DNA of 64,000 nucleotides from Bacillus pumilus (GCF_002744245.1 NZ_NKHG01000111.1:1-64000), one strand, 5' to 3'. Counted from the first letter of the stretch, positions 1-8,658 are shown. Numbers and translations are program-made. The notes: generated by a model not told the origin, from the sequence alone.

Positions 1-56
1 CTCCATCTGGAGAGGTTTTCATAAAGCCTTTTTCTATCACGAACAAGGCAAAGTAC

Positions 57-131
57 GCGCTCGGAGGGATTCGAACCCCCGGCAGACGTGGTACCGGAAA
101 CCACCGCTCTATCCAACTGAGCTACGAGCGC
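57..131 (-). tRNA. trnQ-Arg: tRNA-Arg (anticodon CCG)
   Basis: On the minus strand the sequence folds as a complete cloverleaf. The acceptor stem GCGCTCG pairs with CGAGCGC, the D arm carries AGTTGGATAGAGC, the anticodon stem GTGGT/ACCAC encloses loop TTCCGGT, and the T arm carries GGTTCGAATCC. The anticodon is CCG, which reads the Arg codon CGG. No CCA is encoded. B. subtilis also has a lone tRNA-Arg next to clpP, so gene order supports the call. A short inverted repeat at 1-12 could be the start of its terminator, cut by the window edge. Confidence 0.95.
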
Positions 132-162
132 ACGATATATTTTTTGAACGTCAGCATATCAA

Positions 163-191
163 ATTATAAGGGAAATGCTGCAAGAAAGCAA
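163..191 (-). promoter_or_regulatory. sigma-A promoter of the tRNA-Arg gene
   Basis: On the minus strand a TTGCTT -35 box is followed by 17 bases and a consensus TATAAT -10 box. The expected transcript start lies about 25 bases before the tRNA 5' end, a normal distance. Confidence 0.6.
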
Positions 192-315
192 TGATTAATC
201 ATCAGTCGTGATGATGTATTTTCTTCTTTCAGATACATATACTCATACGATGGTTTGAAGTGGAATGATTTTGGGGAAAATAGATAGGGGTATTTGATAT
301 TAGGCCAGCATTTTG

Positions 316-345
316 TTTGACCTTTATTGACCAAAAATGTATCAT
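316..345 (+). promoter_or_regulatory. clpP sigma-A promoter with CtsR operator
   Basis: TTGACC (317-322) and TATCAT (340-345) are separated by 17 bases and form a good sigma-A promoter. On the opposite strand 316-332 reads GGTCAAT-AAA-GGTCAAA, a near-perfect CtsR heptad repeat (consensus RGTCAAA-NAN-RGTCAAA) lying across the -35 box. Class III heat-shock repression of clpP is therefore expected, as in B. subtilis. A GGGTAT at 288-293 resembles a sigma-B -10, but its -35 partner is poor. Confidence 0.85.
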
Positions 346-384
346 TGAATTACATACTTACCTAAAAGGTGAAGGAGGAACATT

Positions 385-981
385 ATGAATTTAATACCTA
401 CAGTCATTGAGCAAACAAATCGTGGGGAAAGAGCTTACGACATTTATTCTCGTCTTTTAAAAGACCGTATCATCATGCTTGGTTCTGCGATCGATGACAA
501 TGTTGCCAACTCCATCGTGTCACAGCTTCTTTTCTTAGAAGCCGAAGATCCAGAAAAAGATATCTCTATCTACATTAACAGCCCCGGCGGTTCTATCACA
601 GCTGGTATGGCCATTTACGATACGATGCAATTTATTAAACCAAAGGTATCAACTATTTGTATTGGTATGGCTGCATCAATGGGTGCGTTCCTGCTTGCTG
701 CTGGTGAAAAAGGGAAGCGTTATGCCCTTCCAAACAGTGAAGTCATGATTCACCAACCACTAGGCGGCGCCCAAGGTCAAGCGACAGAAATTGAAATTGC
801 GGCAAAACGAATCCTTGCTTTACGCGATAAACTGAACCAAGTACTTGCTGAACGTACTGGTCAGCCACTTGAAGTCATTGAGCGCGATACAGATCGTGAC
901 AACTTCAAAACAGCTGAAGAGGCACTTGAATACGGACTCATTGACAAAGTCTTGACCCGTAATACAGAAGAACAAAAATAA
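385..981 (+). CDS. clpP: ATP-dependent Clp protease proteolytic subunit
   Basis: Serine peptidase of family S14 that forms the tetradecameric chamber of ClpXP, ClpCP and ClpEP, degrading misfolded and regulatory proteins in the cytosol. The 198-residue length is typical of Bacillus ClpP. The catalytic triad sits at its canonical positions: Ser98 in GMAASMGAF, His123 in MIHQPLGG and Asp172. The N-terminal axial-loop segment and the SPGGS hinge near residues 66-70 are intact. A strong GGAGG ribosome-binding site precedes the ATG. It stands alone between the CtsR-controlled promoter and a terminator at 990-1021. Nothing unusual was seen. Confidence 0.98.
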   Translation: MNLIPTVIEQTNRGERAYDIYSRLLKDRIIMLGSAIDDNVANSIVSQLLFLEAEDPEKDISIYINSPGGSITAGMAIYDTMQFIKPKVSTICIGMAASMGAFLLAAGEKGKRYALPNSEVMIHQPLGGAQGQATEIEIAAKRILALRDKLNQVLAERTGQPLEVIERDTDRDNFKTAEEALEYGLIDKVLTRNTEEQK

Positions 982-989
982 TCACAAAA

Positions 990-1021
990 CAAACCGTCTG
1001 TTTCTTTGAACAGACGGTTTG
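990..1021. terminator. Bidirectional terminator between clpP and yvdD
   Basis: A 13-bp perfect inverted repeat with arms CAAACCGTCTGTT and AACAGACGGTTTG and a 6-base loop lies between two convergent genes. T-rich sequence follows on both strands, so it can serve both. Confidence 0.85.
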
Positions 1022-1037
1022 TTGTTGTTCAAACGAT

Positions 1038-1616
1038 TTAAGACAGCTCCGTCCATTTCAACTGAAGAGATGGTGTTTGATAAGAAGCCATCTGTGAAAT
1101 TAATTCTTCCGGCTCTCTGGAAGCATGTAATAATTGAAGGTGTGATTCATTTGAAAAGCCTTCCTGTACACTGAATGTCACCATGTCAATGAGCGGCTTG
1201 AAATAGTCATTCACTTGATACAACCCGATTGGCTTTTGGTGAATCCCGATTTGCGCCCAGCAAAGCACCTCAAATAATTCTTCATATGTACCAAAACCAC
1301 CTGGCATAGCAATAAATCCATCGGCCAGCTCGCTCATTTTCGCTTTTCGTTCATGCATCCCTTTTACTTCTATTAATTCTGTTAGCTCTTGATGCACAAC
1401 CTCTCCTCTAAACAGCCCTTTTGGCATGACCCCGATCACATGACCGCCATTTTTCAATACCTCATCTGCAATGGCTCCCATTAATCCAATTCGTGAGCCG
1501 CCGTATACAAGACGGATTCCCTGCTCTGCCATATAAGCACCCAGCTCGACAGCCTTTTGTTTGTATATGTCATTTACACCTGGATTCGAACCAGCAAACA
1601 CACAAATCGTTTTCAT
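1038..1616 (-). CDS. yvdD: LOG family protein YvdD (cytokinin-riboside phosphoribohydrolase-like)
   Basis: Rossmann-fold protein of the LOG / lysine-decarboxylase-like family, whose characterised members hydrolyse nucleoside 5'-monophosphates such as N6-modified AMP to base and ribose 5-phosphate. The signature PGGFGTYEE lies near residues 105-113, with the family's N-terminal CVFAGSNPG. The reading frame opens 13 codons earlier, but the ATG at 1616 has a proper GGAG site 8 bases away and gives 192 residues, close to B. subtilis YvdD. The earlier ATG has no such site. It converges on clpP and diverges from yvdC. The physiological substrate in Bacillus is not known to me. Confidence 0.88.
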   Translation of the reverse strand: MKTICVFAGSNPGVNDIYKQKAVELGAYMAEQGIRLVYGGSRIGLMGAIADEVLKNGGHVIGVMPKGLFRGEVVHQELTELIEVKGMHERKAKMSELADGFIAMPGGFGTYEELFEVLCWAQIGIHQKPIGLYQVNDYFKPLIDMVTFSVQEGFSNESHLQLLHASREPEELISQMASYQTPSLQLKWTELS

Positions 1617-1673
1617 CAAAACAGCTCCATCTCTCTCTATAATTTCTTCACCCATTCATTTTACTATAGTTGA

Positions 1674-1703
1674 TTGTAAAGAAACAGCCATTTCGTCTAT
1701 ATA
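1674..1703 (+). promoter_or_regulatory. Possible sigma-A promoter of yvdC
   Basis: TTGTAA, 18 bases, then TATATA, about 45 bases before the yvdC start. Spacing and -10 are acceptable and the -35 is weak. Confidence 0.4.
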
Positions 1704-1751
1704 TAGTGTAAAATTGATAGTCGAACACCATATAAGGAGCTGTGCGAGAAT

Positions 1752-2093
1752 ATGCAAATAACTGAGATGGAAAAGTGGATCAAGGATTTTTACGAAATGA
1801 GAAATTGGACAGAATACGGGCCGTTTATCCGATTAGGCTTCCTCATGGAAGAAACGGGAGAACTCGCTCGTGCCGTCAGAGCAGTAGAAATTGGGCGCGA
1901 TCGGCCTGATGAGCAAATACAAGAGGCATCTCAGTTAAAGAAGGAACTCATTGAAGAGATGGGAGATGTGTTAGCGAATCTACTCGTTTTAGCTGATCTC
2001 TATGATGTGTCATTAGAAGAGGTCTTCTCCTCTCATCAACAGAAACTGACAAAGCGTTTTTCTGGTGAGAAAGAGCAGGCAAAAAGCACGTGA
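1752..2093 (+). CDS. yvdC: MazG-like nucleotide pyrophosphohydrolase YvdC
   Basis: A 113-residue all-alpha protein of the MazG/dUTPase-2 superfamily, which hydrolyses (d)NTPs to monophosphates and pyrophosphate and is thought to clean the nucleotide pool. The metal-binding acidic helices are visible: EETGELARAV near residues 31-40 and a second EEMGDVLANLL near 76-86. AAGGAG lies 12 bases before the ATG, a slightly long spacing. A second in-frame ATG at 1767 is possible. It is a single gene with its own terminator. Confidence 0.85.
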   Translation: MQITEMEKWIKDFYEMRNWTEYGPFIRLGFLMEETGELARAVRAVEIGRDRPDEQIQEASQLKKELIEEMGDVLANLLVLADLYDVSLEEVFSSHQQKLTKRFSGEKEQAKST

Positions 2094-2115
2094 CCAATAC
2101 GTCACGTGCTTTTTT
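2084..2115. terminator. Bidirectional terminator between yvdC and yvdB
   Basis: Arms AAGCACGTGAC and GTCACGTGCTT with a 6-base loop, followed by six T. The stem contains the yvdC stop codon and lies just past the convergent yvdB stop. Confidence 0.88.
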
Positions 2116-2123
2116 GTACAAGC

Positions 2124-3746
2124 TTATAGGTGCTGTGGCGAAATATCATCAGTTCGTTCAAAGAAATGCTGCTTTCCGATGTGATGGAAAAGACCCGTAC
2201 GATGCAAAAGCTCTTTTGGCTGTGATTGAAGCCCAACAATCATGAGTTTTCCATTATGGTGCTTTAAACGATTGAAGATATTCATCAGGACCGCTTCTGC
2301 TGATGTGTCCATATAATTGACTTTATTCATGAGCAGGATGAGCGTCTTCGGCTTTGTCTGAACATGATCCAAAATCGAGTTTTCTAATGAATCTGTCGTC
2401 CCAAAGAACAGTGGCCCTTCAATGGAATACATACTGATTCCTTTCTGATTGGTCTGGCTTTCTAAAGTAGCTGCCGTTTCCATTTGGGGAACAGCGACAT
2501 TTGTATGAATGTTGGTCGTCTGGCTCATTTTTTTGATAAAAGCGATAAACGCTAAAATGAGACCTGCAGTGACCCCTATAATCAAATCACCTATGACCGT
2601 TAACAGGAAGGTCACGACTAGAACAAGTGAATCAGCATTTTTTACTTTCACAACATTGATAAACTCTTTTCTCTCACTCATATTCCAAGCAACAAACATT
2701 AAAATCGGTGCCATGGCAGCAAGTGGTATCATGGACGCATATGGCGCAAATAGCATTAAAATGAGCAATACGACGACGCCATGAACAACACCTGAAATCG
2801 GACTTGCTCCTCCATTTTTGATATTCGTTGCCGTACGAGCAATCGCTCCAGTGGCTGGAATTCCTCCGAAGAGCGGTGCCGCCATATTGGCGATACCTTG
2901 CCCGACAAGCTCCTTGTTGCTGTCATGCTTAGAGCCTTTCATATTATCAGCGACCATCGCTGACAGAATTGACTCCACACCGCCTAAAAGTGCAATGACA
3001 ATCGCTGGAGGTAGTAAATAAATCATTTTTTCAATGGTTACTTCAGGAAAAGCGAAGCTTGGCAGCTGACGAGGGATTTCGCCATATGCAGAACCAATTG
3101 TTTCAACTTGTCCTTGGAAAAAGAGAACGGCTACAAATGTTGAAGCCAATAAACCTAAAAGAGCACCAGGTATTTTGGGAATGTATTTTTGTGCCACCAA
3201 AATCACGATGAGCCCAATCATGGCTGTGATGATGGCGAGACTATTAGTGGTACCAAGATGGACCACAATTTCTCTCATATTGAGGAAAAAGCTTTCATGC
3301 TTTTCAACACCCTTTAATCCGAGGAAATTGGCAATCTGCCCTGAAAAAATGATGACAGCAATGCCAGCAGTAAAGCCGATGATAACCGGACGAGGAATAA
3401 ATTTCATAAGCTTACCTAGTTTGAATATTCCGAATAATACAAGGATACAGCCTGCCATAAAACCGGCAATGAGTAAGTTTTCAATACCGTATTGGCTGAC
3501 AATCCCGAATAAAATCGGAACAAACGCTCCGGTCGGCCCGCCGATCTGATACTTTGAACCACCAAACAATGAAATCAAAATGCCGGCAACGATGACTGTG
3601 TATAATCCATATTCTGGTCCGACACCAGATGCAATGGCAAATGCCATGCCTAAAGGAATTGCCACAACGCCCACGACAAGCCCTGCGATTAAATCGCGCC
3701 TAAATTTTGATGAATCATAACCTTCAAATCTTCCATAAAAACGCAT
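2124..3746 (-). CDS. yvdB: SulP family anion transporter with STAS domain
   Basis: A 540-residue SLC26/SulP integral membrane protein. The N-terminal part (about 1-400) is a run of hydrophobic helices opening with YGRFEGYDSSKFRRDLIAG and containing QIGGPTGAF, a SulP hallmark. Residues about 435-530 form a cytoplasmic STAS domain (SIEGPLFFGTTDSLE, NYMDTSAEAVL). Family substrates are sulfate, bicarbonate and other anions. The gene 37 bases upstream encodes a beta-carbonic anhydrase, so bicarbonate is the most likely substrate here; that is inference from linkage. GAAGGAGG precedes the ATG. The pair is probably transcribed together. Confidence 0.9.
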   Translation of the reverse strand: MRFYGRFEGYDSSKFRRDLIAGLVVGVVAIPLGMAFAIASGVGPEYGLYTVIVAGILISLFGGSKYQIGGPTGAFVPILFGIVSQYGIENLLIAGFMAGCILVLFGIFKLGKLMKFIPRPVIIGFTAGIAVIIFSGQIANFLGLKGVEKHESFFLNMREIVVHLGTTNSLAIITAMIGLIVILVAQKYIPKIPGALLGLLASTFVAVLFFQGQVETIGSAYGEIPRQLPSFAFPEVTIEKMIYLLPPAIVIALLGGVESILSAMVADNMKGSKHDSNKELVGQGIANMAAPLFGGIPATGAIARTATNIKNGGASPISGVVHGVVVLLILMLFAPYASMIPLAAMAPILMFVAWNMSERKEFINVVKVKNADSLVLVVTFLLTVIGDLIIGVTAGLILAFIAFIKKMSQTTNIHTNVAVPQMETAATLESQTNQKGISMYSIEGPLFFGTTDSLENSILDHVQTKPKTLILLMNKVNYMDTSAEAVLMNIFNRLKHHNGKLMIVGLQSQPKELLHRTGLFHHIGKQHFFERTDDISPQHL

Positions 3747-3783
3747 GGTATGTGTTGGCCTCCTTCAAGTATGTGTAGATGAT

Positions 3784-4365
3784 TTAGGTATACTGTGGAT
3801 TGATCTGTTGATCTTTCACAACAACATCTAGCTTTCCTGTTGCTGGATGAATGACCAGTCCATGAACAGCTACATCACTTGGCATGAGTGGATGTTCTTT
3901 CACTAATTTTACACTTTGTGACACGCTCTCTTCGACCGAATCAAAGCCTGTCAGCCAACCCTTTAAATCAACCCCTGAGTTCTTCACAATACTCAAACAT
4001 TTCTCTTCAATCCCGCGTGCTTTTGCCTTTTCAAGTAAAGGATCTGCCGCAAGACCTGCCATCCCGCATTCATGATGTCCTACAATACATACTTCCTCTG
4101 CTTTCAGCTCATAGATGGCTAGTAATATACTCCGCATCACACTGCCGAAAGGGTGTGTGACGATAGCTCCAGCATTTTTTATGATCTTGGCATCACCGTT
4201 ACGCAGCCCCATGGATTGCGGCAGCAACTCCAATAGACGTGTATCCATACAAGTTAAAATGACCAGTTTCTTCTCAGGGAATTTCCCCGTTTTGTAAGGC
4301 TCATAATGTCTCTCCTTCACAAAGTCCGAATTGTGCTGAAGAATCTGTTCTAAATTCGATCCCAC
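3784..4365 (-). CDS. yvdA: Beta-class carbonic anhydrase
   Basis: Interconverts CO2 and bicarbonate in the cytosol with a zinc centre. With the GTG at 4365 as start, the zinc ligands are Cys39 in CMDTR, His97 and Cys100 in HHEC, and the Asp41-Arg43 dyad is present. The longest frame begins 5 codons earlier at an ATG without a ribosome-binding site; the GTG follows GGGAG by 8 bases and gives 193 residues that match the family N-terminus. It is first gene of a pair with the SulP transporter yvdB, suggesting joint inorganic-carbon handling. Confidence 0.9.
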   Translation of the reverse strand: MGSNLEQILQHNSDFVKERHYEPYKTGKFPEKKLVILTCMDTRLLELLPQSMGLRNGDAKIIKNAGAIVTHPFGSVMRSILLAIYELKAEEVCIVGHHECGMAGLAADPLLEKAKARGIEEKCLSIVKNSGVDLKGWLTGFDSVEESVSQSVKLVKEHPLMPSDVAVHGLVIHPATGKLDVVVKDQQINPQYT

Positions 4366-4927
4366 TTTGCCATCTCCCATCTTTTTTAAGTATTACAAAA
4401 TCCTTCCTATCCTCCTTTTCTCTCGTGTGCTCTCAAGCATAGAGAAGAAAAATGATAGAAAAAGAAGAAAAAAATGAGAAATTGATGAGAAAAAATGTAA
4501 GCGTTTTTTCTATTTCTTCTCTTTACCGCTTCATCGTAAGAGATATGCAGTCTGCGTTTCAATCTATTGTTCTCAGATGATCAAAAGACGATGAAATGGT
4601 TTAGTAAAAAATGAGCATCCCGTTTAATACATTTCAAATATAATCATTTTTCTATCAGAAAATCTCGATCTATTTTCCAGTTTGTCAGATAATCTCTCAA
4701 AAAATCCAGCGATTTCCCATGTTACATCTACCAATAGCTCATTTTATTACATTTGAAAAATGCATCAGATGGCTTATGAATATACTTTTTCACTAAGAAA
4801 ATGTCTCTCCTTCACCGTTATTTCAGTATATGAAATATTGAGCAGCTCATATTCAAACGTGTACTGTCGAAATGGTTGCTTTATAATAAAAGGAGCATGA
4901 TGACCATGTGAAAGGAGCGAGTTGACT
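4366..4927. other. AT-rich divergent intergenic region yvdA/yvcT
   Basis: This 560-base gap holds the promoters of two divergent genes. On the plus side TATAAT (4882-4887) with a weak TGTACT 16 bases upstream probably drives yvcT. TGTAAGCGTTTTTT at 4496-4509 resembles a cre site with two mismatches, too weak to assert CcpA control. No convincing gene was found; an open frame at 4881-5123 (minus) runs into yvcT and looks like a shadow. Confidence 0.5.
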
Positions 4928-5905
4928 GTGACACCACATATTTTTGTCGCCAAACCCTTACCTGCCTCTTTTGAGGAAATGCTAAAGGAACATTGTACAT
5001 ACGAAATATGGCAATCAAAGAACCCGATTCCGAGAGATATTCTATTTGAGAAGCTGCAACAGGCTGATGGCCTTTTAACGTCTGGAACGAAAATCGATCA
5101 AGAACTGTTAGATCACGCCCCAAAACTCAAAGTTGTGAGCAATCATTCTGTCGGCTATGACAACTTTGATATAGAAGCAATGAGACAAAAAGGGGTGATC
5201 GGAACACACACTCCTTATACACTTGATCATACCGTCGCTGACCTCGCTTTTTCGCTCATTCTCTCCTCTGCGAGAAGAATCGCCGAGCTTGATCGTTTTA
5301 TCCGTGAGGGAAAGTGGACAAAATTTGTTCAGGAAGAAGATATATTCGGCATTGATGTTCATCATCAAACGCTCGGCATTATTGGCATGGGACGCATCGG
5401 GGAGCAAGTAGCCAAACGGGCAGCACATGGTTTTGATATGAACGTCCTCTATCATAACCGGAGCCGGAATGAGAAAGCCGAATCAGCGTACGGTGCTGTA
5501 TATTGCGCACTTGATGACCTGCTGAAGCAAGCCGATATCATTGTCTTGATTACACCACTGACCGATGAAACGTATCATATGATTGGGGAACGAGAATTTA
5601 AGCTAATGAAGCAGACGGCTTTATTTGTGAACATCTCCCGCGGAAAAACAGTGGATGAGAAAAGCCTCATTCGAGCACTTCAGGAGGGATGGATCATAGG
5701 GGCAGGTCTTGATGTATATGAGCAAGAACCACTGCAAGAAGACCACCCTTTCAAAGAGATGAATCAGGTCACTCTGACGCCTCATATCGGTTCCTCTACT
5801 GAAACAACAAGAGATCTCATGCTCAAACGAGCCATTCATAATGTGATTCATGGCATTGATGGCAAGGCTCCTATTGATATTGTGAAGGAACTTGCCACAT
5901 CTTAA
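4928..5905 (+). CDS. yvcT: D-isomer 2-hydroxyacid dehydrogenase (glyoxylate/hydroxypyruvate reductase type)
   Basis: NAD(P)-dependent oxidoreductase of the D-2-hydroxyacid dehydrogenase family, probably reducing glyoxylate, hydroxypyruvate or 2-ketogluconate. The Rossmann motif GMGRIG lies near residues 153-158, followed by the family signature [13 protein letters not shown] and the catalytic Arg/Glu/His set ([24 protein letters not shown]). The frame can start at TTG 4922, but AAAGGAG ends only 4 bases before it; GTG 4928 lies 10 bases after the site and is preferred, giving 325 residues. It is monocistronic, with a terminator at 5913-5935. Exact substrate is undetermined. Confidence 0.88.
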   Translation: MTPHIFVAKPLPASFEEMLKEHCTYEIWQSKNPIPRDILFEKLQQADGLLTSGTKIDQELLDHAPKLKVVSNHSVGYDNFDIEAMRQKGVIGTHTPYTLDHTVADLAFSLILSSARRIAELDRFIREGKWTKFVQEEDIFGIDVHHQTLGIIGMGRIGEQVAKRAAHGFDMNVLYHNRSRNEKAESAYGAVYCALDDLLKQADIIVLITPLTDETYHMIGEREFKLMKQTALFVNISRGKTVDEKSLIRALQEGWIIGAGLDVYEQEPLQEDHPFKEMNQVTLTPHIGSSTETTRDLMLKRAIHNVIHGIDGKAPIDIVKELATS

Positions 5906-5912
5906 GGTGAAA

Positions 5913-5935
5913 GGCGCAGGGAACTGCGTCTTTTT
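5913..5935 (+). terminator. yvcT terminator
   Basis: Stem GGCGCAG/CTGCGTC with a GGAA-type loop followed by TTTTT, a few bases after the yvcT stop. Confidence 0.8.
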
Positions 5936-5994
5936 ATTTATTTTATAAGAATGGACTAGGGAGAAAAGTCTCATTTGAGCCAAGATCGTGATTC

Positions 5995-6026
5995 TTTACA
6001 TTTCCTTCATGTTCGGGTGCTATAAT
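5995..6026 (+). promoter_or_regulatory. Binase promoter with PhoP-box-like repeats
   Basis: TATAAT at 6021-6026 has no good -35 box. Upstream, TTTACA (5995-6000) and TTCATG (6006-6011) are direct hexamers 11 bases apart, the spacing of PhoP half-sites (TT-A/C/T-A-C/T-A). Binase expression has been reported to respond to phosphate starvation through PhoP, which agrees. The second hexamer is imperfect. Confidence 0.5.
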
Positions 6027-6083
6027 ATGAGGTAGACAAGCAACAAGAGGACTGCATCCGATTTCCTTACTAGGAGGATGAAG

Positions 6084-6572
6084 ATGAAAAGAATAAGTTC
6101 GATTTTCACCATGTTCGCTCTGATCGCTGCTATTCTGTTTTCTGGATTTATCCCGCAGCAAGCTCACGCAGAAACACCTCTTACACCAACAGCCACGAAT
6201 GAAGCGGCTTCAATTCAACTTGCACCAGATTTACGTACCCTTGCCGTCATTAACACGTTTGATGGGGTGGCAGACTATTTAATTCGCTACAAACGACTAC
6301 CTGATAATTACATCACAAAATCACAAGCAAGTGCTCTTGGATGGGTCGCATCGAAGGGAAATTTAGCTGAGGTTGCGCCAGGCAAAAGCATCGGTGGCGA
6401 TGTTTTCTCTAACCGGGAGGGACGTCTCCCTTCAGCCAGCGGCCGAACATGGCGTGAGGCAGACATCAACTACGTCTCCGGCTTCCGTAATGCTGACCGT
6501 CTCGTGTATTCAAGTGACTGGCTCATTTACAAAACAACAGACCACTATGCGACATTCACACGTATTCGTTAA
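6084..6572 (+). CDS. Binase: secreted guanyl-preferring ribonuclease (barnase family)
   Basis: Extracellular endoribonuclease of the N1/T1-barnase family, cleaving RNA preferentially after G. The 162-residue precursor has a Sec signal peptide (cleavage after AHA, residue 29), a short propeptide (30-53) and a 109-residue mature enzyme starting AVINTFDG. In mature numbering the general base Glu72 and acid His101 are present (precursor 125 and 154). The sequence reads as B. intermedius/pumilus binase. AGGAGG touches an ATG at 6078, leaving no spacer, so ATG 6084 (6-base spacing) is the start. No barstar-like inhibitor gene lies nearby. Confidence 0.97.
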   Translation: MKRISSIFTMFALIAAILFSGFIPQQAHAETPLTPTATNEAASIQLAPDLRTLAVINTFDGVADYLIRYKRLPDNYITKSQASALGWVASKGNLAEVAPGKSIGGDVFSNREGRLPSASGRTWREADINYVSGFRNADRLVYSSDWLIYKTTDHYATFTRIR

Positions 6573-6580
6573 CAAATGAA

Positions 6581-6616
6581 AAAGACAGCCCTAGGTCAAA
6601 AACGGGCTGTCTCTTT
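6581..6616. terminator. Bidirectional terminator between binase gene and yvcN
   Basis: GACAGCCC and GGGCTGTC arms with a 12-base loop. TCTTT follows on the plus strand and TTTTT on the minus strand; it separates convergent genes. Confidence 0.82.
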
Positions 6617-6623
6617 ATGTTCT

Positions 6624-7367
6624 TCACGGGATCAGGCTTTGCACGTAATCCTCAAAAGGTTGTGAAAGCGGCTTTTTCGACACTTCTTCGTGTTCATGAA
6701 TGGTGACATGATCCTCTGTGACGACAACACGTCCTGTTGGCGTCAGCTTTGAAGCGAGTGGCCTTTTGTTAAAAGGGGATGCTTCATTTTCATAAATCTC
6801 CTGTCTCATTTGGACCAATGTGTGCTCATTGATCTCTTTCAATGTAAAAGCATAGCCTGTTTCAGCGCCTTCTCCCCTGTCTAATTGCAGCAAGTGCGTC
6901 CCTTTTTCAGTTTCCTCTGCTTTAATGCGAAAACGAATGGACGATGCTTCCACCCATTCACCTGTAAATGGTACAGGCTGAAGAGGTAAATTCACACCAA
7001 ACCCTGCATCAATGAGGGAGCGATCGTTGTCATGTTTAAGGACAATCGCTACATGCGTGCCATCAATTGCCCATTTGTCCGCTTCTTTGTTATACACTGT
7101 CCCTTGAATGAGCTGTACAGCGAGCCCTGCCTCTTTTAACACATAATATAAGAGAGGATTAAGGTCATAGCAAAGCCCTCCTCTGCTTCCTTCTAGAAGA
7201 TGCTGCTTCAACCCTTCTTGATCCAAAGTGTAGGATTGTTTGTTCAGCACAGATCTGTTTTCGAAAGGAAAGGTATACGCCATCTTTCTTAATAAAGTCG
7301 GCAATTGATCAAAGGAGATGGACTGGCCTTCGTATCCGGTCTTCTGTAAAAAGGCTGATTGAATCAT
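6624..7367 (-). CDS. yvcN: Arylamine N-acetyltransferase
   Basis: NAT-family enzyme that transfers acetyl from acetyl-CoA to arylamines or hydrazines through a Cys-His-Asp triad. Counting from the chosen start, the triad is Cys66 (RGGLCYDLN), His105 (DGTHVAI) and Asp120 (IDAGFG). The longest frame starts at an ATG only one base after AGGAGGGA; the ATG two codons later, at 7367, has 8-base spacing and gives 247 residues. It is last in the yvcI-rapZ-yvcK-whiA-crh-yvcN run, though the 39-base gap after crh and its own strong site suggest partly independent expression. A physiological substrate is unknown. Confidence 0.88.
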   Translation of the reverse strand: MIQSAFLQKTGYEGQSISFDQLPTLLRKMAYTFPFENRSVLNKQSYTLDQEGLKQHLLEGSRGGLCYDLNPLLYYVLKEAGLAVQLIQGTVYNKEADKWAIDGTHVAIVLKHDNDRSLIDAGFGVNLPLQPVPFTGEWVEASSIRFRIKAEETEKGTHLLQLDRGEGAETGYAFTLKEINEHTLVQMRQEIYENEASPFNKRPLASKLTPTGRVVVTEDHVTIHEHEEVSKKPLSQPFEDYVQSLIP

Positions 7368-7406
7368 CAACATTCCCTCCTAAAAAAACTGAGCCCTTGA
7401 AGAGAC

Positions 7407-7664
7407 TCAGTTTTCTTGATTGATAAAATCTGTTAACGCATTCATGGCTTCCTGTTCATCCGCACCATCTGCTATCAGTGTGACGGTGACCCCAGAGCTG
7501 ATCGCAAGACTCATAAGCCCCATAATACTCTTCGCATTGACTTTTTTCCCATCTTTCTCTAGAAAAATATCAGCACCAAAGCGATTGGCTTCTTGAACGA
7601 ACAAAGCAGCCGGACGTGCCTGCAAACCTGTTTTCAGCTGAATTGTGACCGTTTTTTCCACCAT
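7407..7664 (-). CDS. crh: Catabolite repression HPr-like protein Crh
   Basis: An 85-residue HPr paralogue acting as a CcpA cofactor in carbon catabolite repression. The HPr active-site histidine is replaced by Gln15 (GLQARPA), so it cannot carry PTS phosphate, while the regulatory Ser46 (NAKSIMGLMSL) is kept for phosphorylation by HPrK. Both are diagnostic of Crh rather than PtsH. The kinase gene hprK is in the same window (27761-28693). It is part of the yvcI-yvcN operon. Confidence 0.97.
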   Translation of the reverse strand: MVEKTVTIQLKTGLQARPAALFVQEANRFGADIFLEKDGKKVNAKSIMGLMSLAISSGVTVTLIADGADEQEAMNALTDFINQEN

Positions 7665-7690
7665 ATGATCTGCCTCCCTTTTTGATTTTC

Positions 7691-8641
7691 CTATTTGAGT
7701 GTAACAGCTTGTCCGTTTCGTAATTGTTCTGCAATTTGATCTAGTTTTCTTAAGCGGTGGTTAATGCCTGATTTGCTGATCTTGCCGCTTTCCACCATTT
7801 CGCCAAGTTCCTTTAGCGTGACTTCTTGATAGTCAATTCGCAGTTTAGCAATTTCACGCAGCTTATCCGGCAGGGCATCCAGTCCAATTTTTTCATCAAT
7901 GAATTGAATGTTTTCGACCTGACGCAGTGAGGCACCGATCGTTTTATTCAAGTTTGCTGTTTCACAATTGACAAGACGGTTAACCGAATTCCTCATATCA
8001 CGGACGATTCGCACATCTTCAAAGCGAAGCAATGAGTTATGAGCACCCACGACACTTAAGAATTCCGTAATTTTTTCGGCTTCTTTCATGTACGTAATAT
8101 AGCCTTTTTTGCGCTCAAGTGTTTTACTGTTGAGATGGAATTGATTCATTAGCGCACAAAGGGCATCATTATGTTCCTTATATAGTGAAAAAATCTCAAG
8201 GTGATAGGAAGATGTTTCTGGATTATTCACAGAACCTCCTGCTAAAAAAGCCCCTCTCATATAGGAACGCTTGCAGCATCTTTTCTTCACAAGCTCTTCT
8301 GAAATATTGCGCTCAAATACAAATTGTTGACCTAATATTTTCAAATCCTCTAAAATGGTTTTCGCTCGTTCTACCAGTCTGACAATATACACATTATTCT
8401 TTTTTAATCTCATTTTTTTACGGACGAGCAGCTCGACTGTCACATCATATTTCTTTTTCAGAAGGGTATAAATACGTCTTGCAATCGCTGCGTTCTCTGT
8501 CTGTATATCTAAAATCAATTTTCGATTAGAGAAAGATAATGAACCGTTCATACGGATGAGGGCAGAAAGCTCTGCTTTTGTGCAGCAGTCCTTCACGTCC
8601 AGATTAGTCAGCTCTTTTTTTGTTTCGGATGCAAATGACAT
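7691..8641 (-). CDS. whiA: WhiA-type DNA-binding protein
   Basis: Homologue of the sporulation regulator WhiA, with an N-terminal LAGLIDADG-like domain and a C-terminal helix-turn-helix ([21 protein letters not shown], about residues 270-300). In B. subtilis it affects chromosome segregation and cell division. The frame opens five codons earlier, but family members begin [12 protein letters not shown]; that ATG at 8641 follows GGGGGTGG and gives 316 residues, the usual length. It follows yvcK closely and belongs to the same operon. Confidence 0.95.
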   Translation of the reverse strand: MSFASETKKELTNLDVKDCCTKAELSALIRMNGSLSFSNRKLILDIQTENAAIARRIYTLLKKKYDVTVELLVRKKMRLKKNNVYIVRLVERAKTILEDLKILGQQFVFERNISEELVKKRCCKRSYMRGAFLAGGSVNNPETSSYHLEIFSLYKEHNDALCALMNQFHLNSKTLERKKGYITYMKEAEKITEFLSVVGAHNSLLRFEDVRIVRDMRNSVNRLVNCETANLNKTIGASLRQVENIQFIDEKIGLDALPDKLREIAKLRIDYQEVTLKELGEMVESGKISKSGINHRLRKLDQIAEQLRNGQAVTLK

Positions 8642-8658
8642 CCTTGCCACCCCCATTC

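Noticed and set aside
268-293. Sigma-B-like promoter upstream of clpP (ATTTTG, 14 bases, GGGTAT)
   Set aside because: The -10 is good but the -35 is poor, so only the sigma-A/CtsR promoter is annotated.
2509-3549. Several plus-strand frames of 67-124 codons inside yvdB
   Set aside because: Antisense shadows of a hydrophobic membrane protein; composition mirrors the complementary codons and no start signals were seen.
4496-4509. cre-like TGTAAGCGTTTTTT
   Set aside because: Two mismatches at conserved positions and no clear placement relative to a promoter; insufficient to claim CcpA control.
4881-5123. Open frame on the minus strand of 80 codons overlapping the yvcT start
   Set aside because: It lies almost wholly antisense to a well-supported gene, has no ribosome-binding site and resembles no family.
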